64,000 nucleotides of DNA, taken from the NCBI GenBank assembly GCA_023421395.1, contig JAEZTL010000008.1, forward strand, positions 1 to 64,000. The letters are read 5' to 3'. Below, one piece after another: positions 16,268-25,404 of the stretch. Numbering within the stretch: the stretch's first letter is position 1; each line of letters starts with the position of its first letter. The notes under the pieces are model-generated. The model worked only from the letters and a program-made list of their open reading frames with translations, searched no databases and was not told the DNA's origin. The position numbers were made by a program, and so were the translations under genes. The stretch is from Bacillota bacterium. Its GTDB lineage: Bacteria; Bacillota; Clostridia; Christensenellales; Aristaeellaceae.

Positions 16268-18064
16268 TTGCTTCGAAGGCTGTGGATGCGGTTTCAGAAC
16301 CTGAACATCGGCATCAAGGTGGCGGTGCTTTTCGGCTTGTCGTGTACGGTGGTGCTGGTGGTCAACTATCTCTTCTTCGCGCGCATGACCTACATGCGGG
16401 TGGAGGACAGCATCCTGAAGGCGAACCTGATCTCCGTCAACCAGGCGGCCAACAACCTGAGCGACTCCTTCGCCTCGGTGCTGAGCCATCTGACCGAGAT
16501 CAAGACCGAGGTGCAGGCCGCCCAGGACATCACCAACGCGCCGGACACGCAGAGTCAGTACACCGCCAACTATGTGGAACTGAACAAGTATTACAACCGG
16601 ATGGTGGCCGACGGCGAGAACTACCGCCTGGTGTATTCGCTGATCGTGTTCAACCGGAACGGCTCGATCTACGCGTTCTCCCGCGACGGCAGCCTGCCGC
16701 TGAAGCAGGGGCTGACCTTCGGCGCCCTCAGCACCCGACTGGATTTCTCCAGCGAATACGCATGGACGGACCAGTTCTCCGGCTCGGACCTGTATCAGAC
16801 GGGCGACCGCGCGCTGGTCACCATTGTCACCACCATCCGCCGCTTCGGAATTCTGCACTCGATCCAGCTGCTCACGCTGGACAAAAAATACCTGACGGAA
16901 CAGCTGGCCCGTTTCGAACTGCCGGGGGAGACCTTTCTCTTCAGCGGCGCCAACGGACACTGGATCGCGCCGGAGGGTTTTGACGAAACGCTGCTTGCGC
17001 AGCGCGAGGTTCAGGCGCTGATCGGGCGCACCGCCGCCGGCGGCGCCGACAGCGGCGAGCGGTGGCTGATTACCTCCGCGCACATGCAGGTCAACGGCTG
17101 GAACCTGATTTCGCTGTCCTCCAGGCGCGCCCTGAGCCGGGACGTCAGCGTCATGGACAGCTCGCTTTTGATGATGCTGGTGCTGTCGGTACTGGTGGCG
17201 GGCCTGGCCAGCTTTTACATCGGCAAGACCATCACCCGGCCGCTCAAGAAGCTGACGGGCCTGATGGCTTCTGTGGACGATACCAACCTCACCCGGCGCT
17301 TCGTGCCGCGCTACAGCGACGAGGTGGGCGTGCTGGCGGGCGCCTTCGACCGGATGATGGACAAGATCGTGGACCTCACCGAGCGCATCCGCGTGGAGCA
17401 GACCCAGAAAAAGCTGACGTACATGAAGCTGCTCCAGATGCAGATCAAGCCGCACTTCCTGTATAACGCGCTGGAGACCACGCGCTTTCTGGTGGAAATG
17501 GGCGACCCGCGCGCCTCAGAGATGGTGCAGGCGATCAGCAAGTTCTATAAACTCTCGCTGTCCAACATGTCGGAAACCGCCGCGCTGGGCGAGGAGCTGG
17601 AGCAGCTGCGGGCGTACCTCAAGATCATGAGCATGCGCTACAGCTCGCGCCTTCACTACGAGATCGAGGCGGAGCCGGGCATCATGGATGTGGACATTAT
17701 CAAGTTCTCGCTGCAGCCCATCGCGGAGAACGCGATCTATCACGGCATCAAGCGGGTCCGGCGGCCGGGCATGGTGCGCGTCAGCGCCTTCGAGCGGGAC
17801 GGCCTGGTGATCGTCGAGGTGCGCGACAACGGCGCGGGGATGGACGAGGCCGCGCTTCAGAGCCTGCGGCAGCGGCTGATGCGGCCCGAACACCTGGAGG
17901 CCGGAAAGAGCATCGGCCTTTCGAACGTGCACCAGCGCATCCGCCTCTATTGCGGCGAAGCCTACGGCATTTCGATCGAGAGCCGCTTGGGGGAGTATAC
18001 CCTCGTCACCATGACGCTGCCCAGGCGGCAGCACATCGCCAAGGAGGCCGGAGAAGATGTATAA
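16268..18064 (+). CDS. YesM/LytS-type sensor histidine kinase
   Basis: 598 residues. Order: membrane helix near residues 14-35, extracytoplasmic sensor region, second helix (SLLMMLVLSVLVAGLASFYIG), HAMP domain (TITRPLKKLTGLM ... RYSDEVGVLAGAF), His-kinase domain with phospho-accepting His in IKPHFLYNAL (about residue 396) and HATPase_c with QPIAENAIYHG, VRDNGAGM and GLSNVHQRIR. TTG start chosen because gggaggagtgctccg precedes it. It overlaps the response regulator gene by 8 nt. Such pairs sense carbohydrates outside the cell and switch on neighbouring transporter operons. Confidence 0.93.
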   Translation: MLRRLWMRFQNLNIGIKVAVLFGLSCTVVLVVNYLFFARMTYMRVEDSILKANLISVNQAANNLSDSFASVLSHLTEIKTEVQAAQDITNAPDTQSQYTANYVELNKYYNRMVADGENYRLVYSLIVFNRNGSIYAFSRDGSLPLKQGLTFGALSTRLDFSSEYAWTDQFSGSDLYQTGDRALVTIVTTIRRFGILHSIQLLTLDKKYLTEQLARFELPGETFLFSGANGHWIAPEGFDETLLAQREVQALIGRTAAGGADSGERWLITSAHMQVNGWNLISLSSRRALSRDVSVMDSSLLMMLVLSVLVAGLASFYIGKTITRPLKKLTGLMASVDDTNLTRRFVPRYSDEVGVLAGAFDRMMDKIVDLTERIRVEQTQKKLTYMKLLQMQIKPHFLYNALETTRFLVEMGDPRASEMVQAISKFYKLSLSNMSETAALGEELEQLRAYLKIMSMRYSSRLHYEIEAEPGIMDVDIIKFSLQPIAENAIYHGIKRVRRPGMVRVSAFERDGLVIVEVRDNGAGMDEAALQSLRQRLMRPEHLEAGKSIGLSNVHQRIRLYCGEAYGISIESRLGEYTLVTMTLPRRQHIAKEAGEDV

Positions 18065-19625
18065 ACTCCTGGTCGTCGATGACGACGAGATCATCTGCAG
18101 GGGCATCGCCGGGTGCATCGACTGGGCGGAGCTGGGCATCGGGTCGGTGGACGTCGCCTACGACGGGGAGCTGGCGCTGGAGGCGATCGAGGCCTCGCCG
18201 CCCGACATCGCGATCGTGGACATGTGCATGCCGTTCATGGATGGAATGGAGCTGTCCTGCCGCATCCGCGAAATGTATCCGGACACGCGCATCATCATCC
18301 TCTCCGCGTCCCGCAGCTTCGAGTACGCCAAAAGTGCCATCCGGCTGAACGTGGTCGAATACCTGACCAAACCCTTCGAGACGGCGGCGCTGACCGGCGC
18401 GGTGAAGCGGGCCATCGCGCAGATTGAGGACGCCCGGGAGTACGCGCGCCAAACCCACGAGAACATGGCCAGAACCCGTGAGCGCCGGCTGACCGAATGG
18501 CTGACCGCCTGCCCCGGCGAAGCCGATCCTGAAGCCCTGACCGCGCTTTTGGGCGAGGGGGCCCTCGCCGGGTGGTATCAGGTCGCCGTCGTCTACATCA
18601 AGGCGCTGTCCGCCAGCGTTTTTGACGACGACGTGGCCGTGGAGATGGCGGCGGACAGGGCGCGGAGGATGTTTCCGGATCTCATCGTGCTTGCGCGCAG
18701 CAACCGCGTGGTGCTGGTTCTGCGCGCCGGCGCGTCCGAGGGCATGGCCGCGCGCCTTCGCGACAGCGCCGCGCGGCTCATCGAGAGCCTTTTGGCCGAG
18801 GACCGCTACTTCCTCTCCGGCGCGCTGGGCGCGCCGCACGCGGGCGCGGGCGAGGCGAGGCTCTCTTTCGCCGAGGCGGAGCATGCCGTCGAGGGCTGTT
18901 ACGACTACCCCAATGGCTGCGTGCTGGAGGCGGGCGGCCCGCGGATGGCGGACGCGGAGGATTTCGAAGGCCTTGCCGCCTTCAAGGAGCGCCTCGCCGG
19001 GCGCTTTTCGGAACGCGATCTTGCGGGCGCCCTCGGCGCGGTGGACGGCTTCGTCGTCGCTTTGCCCGCGGACACGCCGCCCCACCGGATTCAGTTCGTC
19101 GCGATGGAGGCAGTCATCCACATTGGCCGGACGGTGGGGGATGAGGCGCTCTACGACCGGATGATGCCGCTTCTGACGTCCCGCTTCGGCAGGCTGCAAA
19201 AGGCGCTTTCGGTGGGTGAAATCGCCGTATGGCTGAAGGAGGCGGTGACGCAGCTCTTTGAAACGGTGGACCTTTGCCGCCCGTCCTATGGGGAGAAGCT
19301 TCTGGACAAGGCGCTTCACCACATCGATCAGCACTACGCGGACCCGGATCTTTCGATGCTGAAGGTCGCGGAGGCCGTTTCCATCAGCGTCAGCTACCTG
19401 GCGCTCCTGTTCCGCCAGTTCGGCAACACCTCTTTTGTTAGCTACCTGACCTCCGTGCGGATGGAGAAGGCCCAGAAACTCTTGCTGGACAGGGAAGTGC
19501 GGCTGTATGAGATCGCCGACCGCGTGGGCTACAATTCTCCTCAGTACTTCAGCGCGACCTTCCGCAGATTTACCGGCAGGACGCCCAGCGAATTCCGCAA
19601 GCGCGGCTGGGGAGAAGGCACGTAG
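18057..19625 (+). CDS. YesN-type response regulator with AraC DNA-binding domain
   Basis: 522 residues. N-terminal receiver with acidic pocket VVDDDE, phospho-acceptor Asp55 in AIVDMCMP, LSAS and Lys105 in LTKPFE. A long middle region of about 280 residues follows, then a C-terminal AraC HTH domain (LSMLKVAEAVSISVSYLALLF ... IADRVGYNSPQYFSATFRR). Partner of the overlapping kinase gene. The expected target is the upstream transporter operon, whose promoter has a poor -35. Confidence 0.93.
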   Translation: MYKLLVVDDDEIICRGIAGCIDWAELGIGSVDVAYDGELALEAIEASPPDIAIVDMCMPFMDGMELSCRIREMYPDTRIIILSASRSFEYAKSAIRLNVVEYLTKPFETAALTGAVKRAIAQIEDAREYARQTHENMARTRERRLTEWLTACPGEADPEALTALLGEGALAGWYQVAVVYIKALSASVFDDDVAVEMAADRARRMFPDLIVLARSNRVVLVLRAGASEGMAARLRDSAARLIESLLAEDRYFLSGALGAPHAGAGEARLSFAEAEHAVEGCYDYPNGCVLEAGGPRMADAEDFEGLAAFKERLAGRFSERDLAGALGAVDGFVVALPADTPPHRIQFVAMEAVIHIGRTVGDEALYDRMMPLLTSRFGRLQKALSVGEIAVWLKEAVTQLFETVDLCRPSYGEKLLDKALHHIDQHYADPDLSMLKVAEAVSISVSYLALLFRQFGNTSFVSYLTSVRMEKAQKLLLDREVRLYEIADRVGYNSPQYFSATFRRFTGRTPSEFRKRGWGEGT

Positions 19626-19755
19626 CGCCCCGGGCGGTTGACCAATCACATTGTACCTTCCGGTCGCGCCCGAAGGCATGTGCGCGGGAACGGCGCACGC
19701 GCGGAACCGGCCGCGCCGCGATCGCGGCGCTCCGCCCGGAGGGACCGGAAAATTT

Positions 19756-19786
19756 CAGGCCCGCGCTTTTCCAAAGCGCGGGCCTG
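19756..19786. terminator. Terminator-like hairpin between converging operons
   Basis: 14-bp perfect stem caggcccgcgcttt with its complement and a tcc loop, in the 370-nt gap between the response regulator gene (rightward) and the DapA-like gene (leftward). Only short T/A tracts flank it. I see no gene in the rest of the gap. Confidence 0.68.
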
Positions 19787-19996
19787 CTGTTTCGCTGGAT
19801 TGGCCTTCGCGAAGTGAAGATCGTCGTCGTATACATTCTTTCGGTGCTGCCGAACGTCCGCTTCACGCCTAGCCGCGCGGCCGGTATTCGGGTGCCCCTC
19901 GCGGCGGCGCCCATTCTCGCGCGCCCCGGGCGCAGGCGGCGCCGGTGCGCGCGCAGCCGGCCGGTTTCGGGTCTTTCAAGGGTTAGGGAAGTTCCG

Positions 19997-20884
19997 TCAG
20001 CGCGCGGCGTCAAGGGTCGCGAGGGCCGCGGCGACCTCCGCCTCGCCCGATGGCGTCAGCCGTCCGAAGGGGTTCCGCGCGACGCCGCCCCGGAAACCGG
20101 AGAGCGTCGCCGCCGCCTTGACGCCCGCCACGCCAAAACGGCCCGAGATGGCCGCGCCCGCCGCCCTAAGCGCCCCATCGAGGCGCCGCGCGCCCTCCGG
20201 GTTGCGGCGGTATTCGCCGTAAAGCCGTACGCAAAGGCCGGGCGCGTAGTTCGCCGCCGAGAGCACGCCGCCCATGGCTCCGGCGTCCAGCCACGAAATG
20301 AGCTTGCCCTGGGAGCCGGCCAGCATCGAAAACGACGGGGAACAGAAATCCCGGTATGCCTCGACAGGCTGCCTGGACGTGTCCTTCATGCCGATCACGT
20401 TCGGATGCGCCGAGAGCGCGCGCGCCACATCCGCCGGCAGTTCGACGCCCGCCGCATAGCCTGGCGCGGCGTAGAGCAGCACCGGCAGCGGGCTTTCGTC
20501 CGCCACCGCCGCGTAGAACCGCATCAGGCCCTCGGCCCCCACGGTCTTCGAGAAGAACGAAGGCGTCAGAACAAACACCGCGTCGGCCCCCTCGTCCCGG
20601 CAGCGCCGGATCCATGCCAGCGTGGCGTGGGCGGATTCCCGGCCGGCACCGGCGAACAGCGGAATCCCCGGGGACATGTGCCGCCGGACGGTGCGAAGGA
20701 CCGCCGCCGCTTCGTCGTCCCCGAGGCTTCGGAATTCGCCGTTGCTGCCCAGCGGCATGAGCCCGGCGACGCCGGATTCACAGAGTCGGCGCGTATTTTC
20801 GGCCAGCGCCGAGAAATCCACCGACTCGTCCTGCGGTGAAAACGGGGTGATCATCGGCACATAAATTCCGCCCGGAATGTTCAT
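19997..20884 (-). CDS. DapA-family aldolase/lyase (fourth copy)
   Basis: 295 residues. DHDPS-superfamily marks: IYVPMITPFSPQD, LGSNGEFRSL (for GTTGE), Tyr in LLYAAPGY (usual YN-x-P has become YA-x-P) and Lys in VIGMKDTS. Last gene of the long leftward aldonate operon. Its start overlaps the stop of the sugar kinase gene (ATGA). In this context it is a good candidate for the aldolase that splits a 2-keto-3-deoxy acid, phosphorylated or not, into pyruvate and an aldehyde. Confidence 0.87.
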   Translation of the reverse strand: MNIPGGIYVPMITPFSPQDESVDFSALAENTRRLCESGVAGLMPLGSNGEFRSLGDDEAAAVLRTVRRHMSPGIPLFAGAGRESAHATLAWIRRCRDEGADAVFVLTPSFFSKTVGAEGLMRFYAAVADESPLPVLLYAAPGYAAGVELPADVARALSAHPNVIGMKDTSRQPVEAYRDFCSPSFSMLAGSQGKLISWLDAGAMGGVLSAANYAPGLCVRLYGEYRRNPEGARRLDGALRAAGAAISGRFGVAGVKAAATLSGFRGGVARNPFGRLTPSGEAEVAAALATLDAAR

Positions 20885-22215
20885 CCGCGATCCCTTCTTC
20901 CCTCGAGACTCGAAAGGGCGAGGCGCATGTTGCCCATGAGCGGGCTGCCCTCGACGCGTTCGAACGCACATCCCTTGAACACTCCGCGCTTGAATTCCAG
21001 GTACTCCTCCATCTGCGCCAGGTTGCCGGTGATCTTCATCGGCTGGCGCACCGGAATGCCCTTGGCCTCGAGGAGCGCCAGCGCGTCGGTCAGCGGCGTC
21101 TGGATTCCCGCTACAAGGGCCATCAGGAGATCGTCCCGGGTGGTGCCCAGCGTGAGCCCGGTAAACGCGCCCCGCTTTTTCGCCATGCTGTGCCGGTCGC
21201 CCGCCAGGTACGGCCTGAAGCGCACGTTCCCCGGCACATGGCAGCCAAACAGCTTTTCGGGCAGGAACCGGTTGTAGAAGGTTTCCTCGGACAAGTCCGC
21301 GCAGAGCGTCTTGCGGAACCATTCGATGGCGAAACCGCCGATGCCGATGGCGAACACCTGCCACAGCCCGGGCGCGGCCGCCCGGCGCACGTAGTACTTT
21401 TCGTGGGGCTCGGGGTTTGCACACAATACCGACAGCATTTCGCTGCTCCCGGAGGTCATCAGCGCATCGCCGGGGGCCGCGTTTCCCGCGCCCGCCTGCG
21501 CGGCCGACACATCCTGCGTGCCCATGAAGACCGGAATGCCGCTTCGCGCCCCCATGAGGCGCGCGGCCTCCTTCGAAAGGGCGGCGGGCGCGTCCCACGG
21601 CTCGCGGATCGGGGGGAGCATGTCCGGCGGGATGCCCAGCGCGCTCAGAATCTCCCCCGACCAGCCGCCCGAAAAGGTGTTGAAAAGGCCGGTCATCGAC
21701 GCGTTGACGCCGTCCATCCCCCATTGCCCGGTGAGCCGCCGGAAAAGAAGCGTCGTGAAGTGCCCGGCCTTGAACGCACCCCGGAACAGCGCCTCCCGAT
21801 GCAGCTTAAGCCATAAAAGCGACGTGGCGGAAACGCCGCCCGCGTAGGGCAGCACGCCGGTTCTCGCAAGGTACGCCTCCGGCGGGATCAGCGATTGGAT
21901 GCGCCGGGATTCCGCCCGGCTTCGCCGGTCCATGTGGGTGAAGACCGGGCTGACCGCGCGGCCCTCCCCGTCCATCAGCGTAAGCGACGGCGCGAAGGCG
22001 TCGAACGCGACGCCTTCGATCTCCGGATGCGCGTGGAAGGCCTCCCGCGCGGCGCTGATGAACGCGCCGTACACCTCGTCGGCGTTCAGCTCCACCCGGT
22101 CGCCGGAGACCTTCAGGTCGTAGGTGCGCCAGAAGGTGCCAAGGGTGCGGCCGCTCTCGTCCATGACGGCCGCCTTGAGGGACGACGTGCCGATGTCGGC
22201 GGAGAATAGCAGCAT
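20881..22215 (-). CDS. FGGY-family carbohydrate kinase (xylulokinase/gluconokinase-like)
   Basis: 444 residues. ATP-dependent sugar kinase of the FGGY fold: N-terminal phosphate loop ADIGTSSLKAAVMDESG, TGQWGMDGVNASMTGLFN in the first domain and GTQDVSAAQAGAGNAAPGDALMTSGSSEML in the second. The start is the ATG after acgggaggcact, since the longer frame reads through the hairpin upstream. The family covers xylulose, gluconate, rhamnulose and glycerol kinases; the operon, with a DgoD-like dehydratase, suggests an acid sugar or ketose, but the exact substrate is open. Confidence 0.88.
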   Translation of the reverse strand: MLLFSADIGTSSLKAAVMDESGRTLGTFWRTYDLKVSGDRVELNADEVYGAFISAAREAFHAHPEIEGVAFDAFAPSLTLMDGEGRAVSPVFTHMDRRSRAESRRIQSLIPPEAYLARTGVLPYAGGVSATSLLWLKLHREALFRGAFKAGHFTTLLFRRLTGQWGMDGVNASMTGLFNTFSGGWSGEILSALGIPPDMLPPIREPWDAPAALSKEAARLMGARSGIPVFMGTQDVSAAQAGAGNAAPGDALMTSGSSEMLSVLCANPEPHEKYYVRRAAAPGLWQVFAIGIGGFAIEWFRKTLCADLSEETFYNRFLPEKLFGCHVPGNVRFRPYLAGDRHSMAKKRGAFTGLTLGTTRDDLLMALVAGIQTPLTDALALLEAKGIPVRQPMKITGNLAQMEEYLEFKRGVFKGCAFERVEGSPLMGNMRLALSSLEGRRDRG

Positions 22216-22240
22216 AGTGCCTCCCGTTTCAAATGGACTG

Positions 22241-22274
22241 CCGGAACCGGAACCGCGAGCGGTTCCGGTTCCGG
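22241..22274 (-). repeat. Intercistronic hairpin after sugar-binding protein gene
   Basis: Arms ccggaaccggaaccg and its complement (15 bp, itself made of a repeated ccggaa unit), loop cgag. It lies between the binding-protein stop codon and the kinase ribosome binding site. No T-run. Confidence 0.7.
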
Positions 22275-22295
22275 GCGTCGCTGTCAAAGGGATGA

Positions 22296-23579
22296 TCAGC
22301 CGTTATACTGGGCTTCCAGCTCCTGGGTGCGCTTGGTCACGGTGGCCATCGCGTCGTCCAGCGAGGTACCGCTGAGCATCGTGGTGTAGGCTTCGCCGAT
22401 GATGTCCAGCAGTTCGCCGTTGCCGCCGAAGAGCTGCGGCGGGTAGGAATACTGCGCGGCGTCCATGAAGCCCTGATACATCGGGTCGTCAAAGGCCGGA
22501 TCGTCGGCCAGCGCCTGCACCACCGGGAAGCGGCCGGAGTTGAGCGCGAAGTTCACCGCGACCTCCTGGCTGGTGATGAACATCAAAAAGTCCGCGAAGA
22601 CCTCGGGATTCTTGCATGCGGTGGTGATGGCGATGCCGCTGGTCTGCAGCTGGCATACGTGGCGCTCGCCCTTGGGGATCGGCAGGCTGCCCAGCTTGCC
22701 CTTGAGGTTCGGGTTGTCCGACAGGATCGCGCCCAGCGCGTTCGAGCCGGTGATCATCAGGCCCGTCTTCTCCTGGGCGAAGTAGGCGGCGGCTTCGGGG
22801 TAGCCGGTCTCGGTCAGCCCGGGAGGCACCGCGTCTTCCACCAGCGCCAGGTCCACGAAGTACTTGAGGGACTCGGCGAAGCGGGGATCGGTCAGGCCCA
22901 GCGCCCACTTTCCGTCAGTCTGGACGGCCTCGTCCACGCCGAAGGAGCGGGAGATGGTGACGAAGCGGTTTTCGCCGGAACCGTTGCGGGTGCTGACCAT
23001 GCTGAAACCCCACTGGTCCTTGCGGCCGTCGCCGTTGAGGTCCTTGGAGAAGGCCTTGGCGGCCTTGGTGAAGTCGTCCCAGGTTTCGATGGTCGTCATG
23101 CCTGCTTCCTCAAGCCAGTCGGTGCGGTACACCAGGCCCTGCGGGATGTAGTGCCAGGGCACGAACATCAGCTGGCCCTGCATCGTCGCGTCGGAGACGC
23201 AGCCCGGAATCAGCGAAGCCAGCCAGTCCTTGTCCAGGTAGGGCGTGGGATCGAGGATAATACCCATTTCCTTGGCCGGGCCCATGAACTCCGTGGGCAT
23301 GAAAAAGCCGTCGGGCAGATCGTTGCTGGCGGCCAGCGCGGTGATCTTCTTGGCCATTTCGTTGACGGGAACGCCGATCTGGGTGATTTTTACGTTGGGG
23401 TGGAGTTCCATGTACTTCTGAGCCATGGCCTCGACGAGGGGGGCTTCCTTCTCCGTCAGAAGCGTATCAAAGTAGGTGATCTCGATGGTCTCCTCCGCCG
23501 CCGCCGGCAGCGCGACCATTAGGTTCATGATCATGGCCAGGCAAACCAGCATCAACGCGACGAGCCTTCCGTTTCTCAT
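22296..23579 (-). CDS. CUT1 ABC transporter sugar-binding protein
   Basis: 427 residues. Signal peptide MRNGRLVALMLVCLAMIM...LPAAA-EE, signal peptidase I type without lipobox. Mature protein begins TIEITYFDTLL and contains the family 1 solute-binding signatures (LKYFVDLALVEDAVPPG, YFAQEKTGLMITGS, ITSQEVAVNFALNSGRFPV). Works with the two permeases encoded upstream in the same operon. Confidence 0.92.
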   Translation of the reverse strand: MRNGRLVALMLVCLAMIMNLMVALPAAAEETIEITYFDTLLTEKEAPLVEAMAQKYMELHPNVKITQIGVPVNEMAKKITALAASNDLPDGFFMPTEFMGPAKEMGIILDPTPYLDKDWLASLIPGCVSDATMQGQLMFVPWHYIPQGLVYRTDWLEEAGMTTIETWDDFTKAAKAFSKDLNGDGRKDQWGFSMVSTRNGSGENRFVTISRSFGVDEAVQTDGKWALGLTDPRFAESLKYFVDLALVEDAVPPGLTETGYPEAAAYFAQEKTGLMITGSNALGAILSDNPNLKGKLGSLPIPKGERHVCQLQTSGIAITTACKNPEVFADFLMFITSQEVAVNFALNSGRFPVVQALADDPAFDDPMYQGFMDAAQYSYPPQLFGGNGELLDIIGEAYTTMLSGTSLDDAMATVTKRTQELEAQYNG

Positions 23580-23599
23580 GGTATCCCTCCTGATGATTG

Positions 23600-24448
23600 T
23601 TATTGCTTAACTGCGCCAGCAGTCAAACTACTGATGAAGCTGCGCTGCAGGAATACGAACAGCAGCACCAGCGGAACACTGGAGATCAGCGACGCGGCCA
23701 TCATGTCGTTCCAAAGGATCTTGTAAAACCCGTTGAGCTCCGCGATGCCGATGGGCACGGTCTTGAGGGAGGGCGAGTTGATCAGCACCTGCGCGAACAT
23801 GTACTCGTTCCAGCCGGTGATGAACGAATAGATGGCCGTGGCGGCGATGCCCGGCAGCGTCAGCGGCAGGATGATCACCCAGAACGCCCGGAAGCGGGAG
23901 CAGCCGTCGATGATGGCGGCCTCGTCCAGTTCCAGCGGAATCGTGCGGAAAAAACCGGTCATCATCCAGGAGCAGAAGGGGATCGTGAAGGAGACGTACA
24001 CCAGAATCATGCCGATGTAGGTATCCTTGATCCCATAGGTGGCCAGCACCTTATAGTAGGGGATCAGCAGCATGATCGAGGGGAACATCTGCGTCATCAG
24101 CGTGAAGGTCATGAACGCCTGCCGCCCCCGGAACTGGAAGCGCGATACGCCGTAGCCCGCGAAGCAGGACGCAGTCGTCGCCAGCAGCATGGAGCCCAGC
24201 ACGATGATCAGGCTGTTTTTGAAGTAGGTGAGGAACGGGTACTCGCTCCACAGCCGGAAATAGGAGCCGAGCGTCGGCTGCCCGGGGATCCAGTTGGGGG
24301 GGATCAGGATGGTTTCGCTCTCGGTTTTGAACGAGGTGGACACCATCCAGAGAATCGGGATCAGCACCATCAGGGAGAAAAAAACCAGAATCAGATAGGA
24401 GCCCGCCGCGCCGGATGCGCGCCTGAGAGGGATGCGCTTACGCTTCAT
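23600..24448 (-). CDS. CUT1 ABC transporter permease (MalG/LacG type)
   Basis: 282 residues, six helices, EAA loop LDEAAIIDGCSRFRAFWVIILP and the MalG-type end SSLTAGAVKQ. The start was set at the ATG after ggagggtgtttgacc. It overlaps the end of the upstream permease by 11 nt, so translation is coupled. Confidence 0.93.
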   Translation of the reverse strand: MKRKRIPLRRASGAAGSYLILVFFSLMVLIPILWMVSTSFKTESETILIPPNWIPGQPTLGSYFRLWSEYPFLTYFKNSLIIVLGSMLLATTASCFAGYGVSRFQFRGRQAFMTFTLMTQMFPSIMLLIPYYKVLATYGIKDTYIGMILVYVSFTIPFCSWMMTGFFRTIPLELDEAAIIDGCSRFRAFWVIILPLTLPGIAATAIYSFITGWNEYMFAQVLINSPSLKTVPIGIAELNGFYKILWNDMMAASLISSVPLVLLFVFLQRSFISSLTAGAVKQ

Positions 24449-25352
24449 GGTCAAACACCCTCCTGTACGCGACACTGATCAGGTAGCAGATAAAGAAGAT
24501 GATCACCGACATCGCGGCCGCCTTGCCGAAGTTGAAGAAGTCGAAGGCCTCCTTGTAGACGCTGATGCTGATCACCCCGGTGGCGTCGCCCGGCCCGCCC
24601 TGGGTCAGAAGCCATACGATGGTGTAGTGCTTGAACCACCACACGGTGTCCAGCACCAGCGTGGTCAGAAGCACCGGGCGGATGGACGGCAGCGTCACAT
24701 GAAAGAGCGCCTGGGCCTTTGAGGCGCCGTCGATTTCCGCCGCTTCGTAAAGGTCCCGGGGAATGCTCTGCAGCCCCGCCAGCACGTTGATCATCACGAA
24801 GGGGAAGCCCTTCCAGATGCAGACCAGACATACCACCCAGAACGCGAACTTCGCGCTGCCCAGCCAGGACACATTGGTGTCGATGGCGCCCAGTCGGAAC
24901 AGAAAGTCGTTCCAGATGCCGTAGAGCGGGTTCAGGATCCACTTGAACAAAAGCGCGATCACGACTTCCGGGAAGAGCCACGGCAGCGTCAGGATGGTGC
25001 GGAAGACCGTGACGCCGGGGCGCTTTTTGTTGAGCACCAGCGCCAGCATGCCGCCGATCAGGAAGTGCGCCGCCACCACGATGAAGGAGAACATCAGCGT
25101 CAGGCCGATCCTGCCCGCGAATTCGCCGTCCTTGAACAGCGACAGGTAGTTCTTCAGGCCCAGGAACGTCCACTTATTGGCCAGATTCGTCTGGAAAAAG
25201 CTGATGTAGACGCCGTAGAGCAGCGGATAGACCACCAGCGCGATCAGCGCCACCAGCGCCGGGAGGATAAAAATGTAGCCCATGAGCGCGCCGGGGGAGA
25301 GGTCGCCGACCTTGAAGGGCTTGCGCGCCCGCCTTGCCGCAGGATTGTGCAT
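24438..25352 (-). CDS. CUT1 ABC transporter permease (MalF/LacF type)
   Basis: 304 residues, six helices and the EAA loop LYEAAEIDGASKAQALFHVTLP. Hydrophobic first helix GYIFILPALVALIALVVYPLL. ATG follows gcggaggctgatcgaa. Partner of the next permease and of the binding protein. No ATPase gene in the operon. Confidence 0.93.
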   Translation of the reverse strand: MHNPAARRARKPFKVGDLSPGALMGYIFILPALVALIALVVYPLLYGVYISFFQTNLANKWTFLGLKNYLSLFKDGEFAGRIGLTLMFSFIVVAAHFLIGGMLALVLNKKRPGVTVFRTILTLPWLFPEVVIALLFKWILNPLYGIWNDFLFRLGAIDTNVSWLGSAKFAFWVVCLVCIWKGFPFVMINVLAGLQSIPRDLYEAAEIDGASKAQALFHVTLPSIRPVLLTTLVLDTVWWFKHYTIVWLLTQGGPGDATGVISISVYKEAFDFFNFGKAAAMSVIIFFICYLISVAYRRVFDHEA

Positions 25353-25404
25353 TTCGATCAGCCTCCGCTGCAGAGTTCGCGCCCGCTTGCGGGCGGGGGT
25401 GGCG

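Noticed and set aside
15524..17455. 643-codon frame on the minus strand
   Set aside because: Antisense to the enolase-superfamily and histidine kinase genes; composition is of shadow type (His, Arg, Val rich) and no domain is visible.
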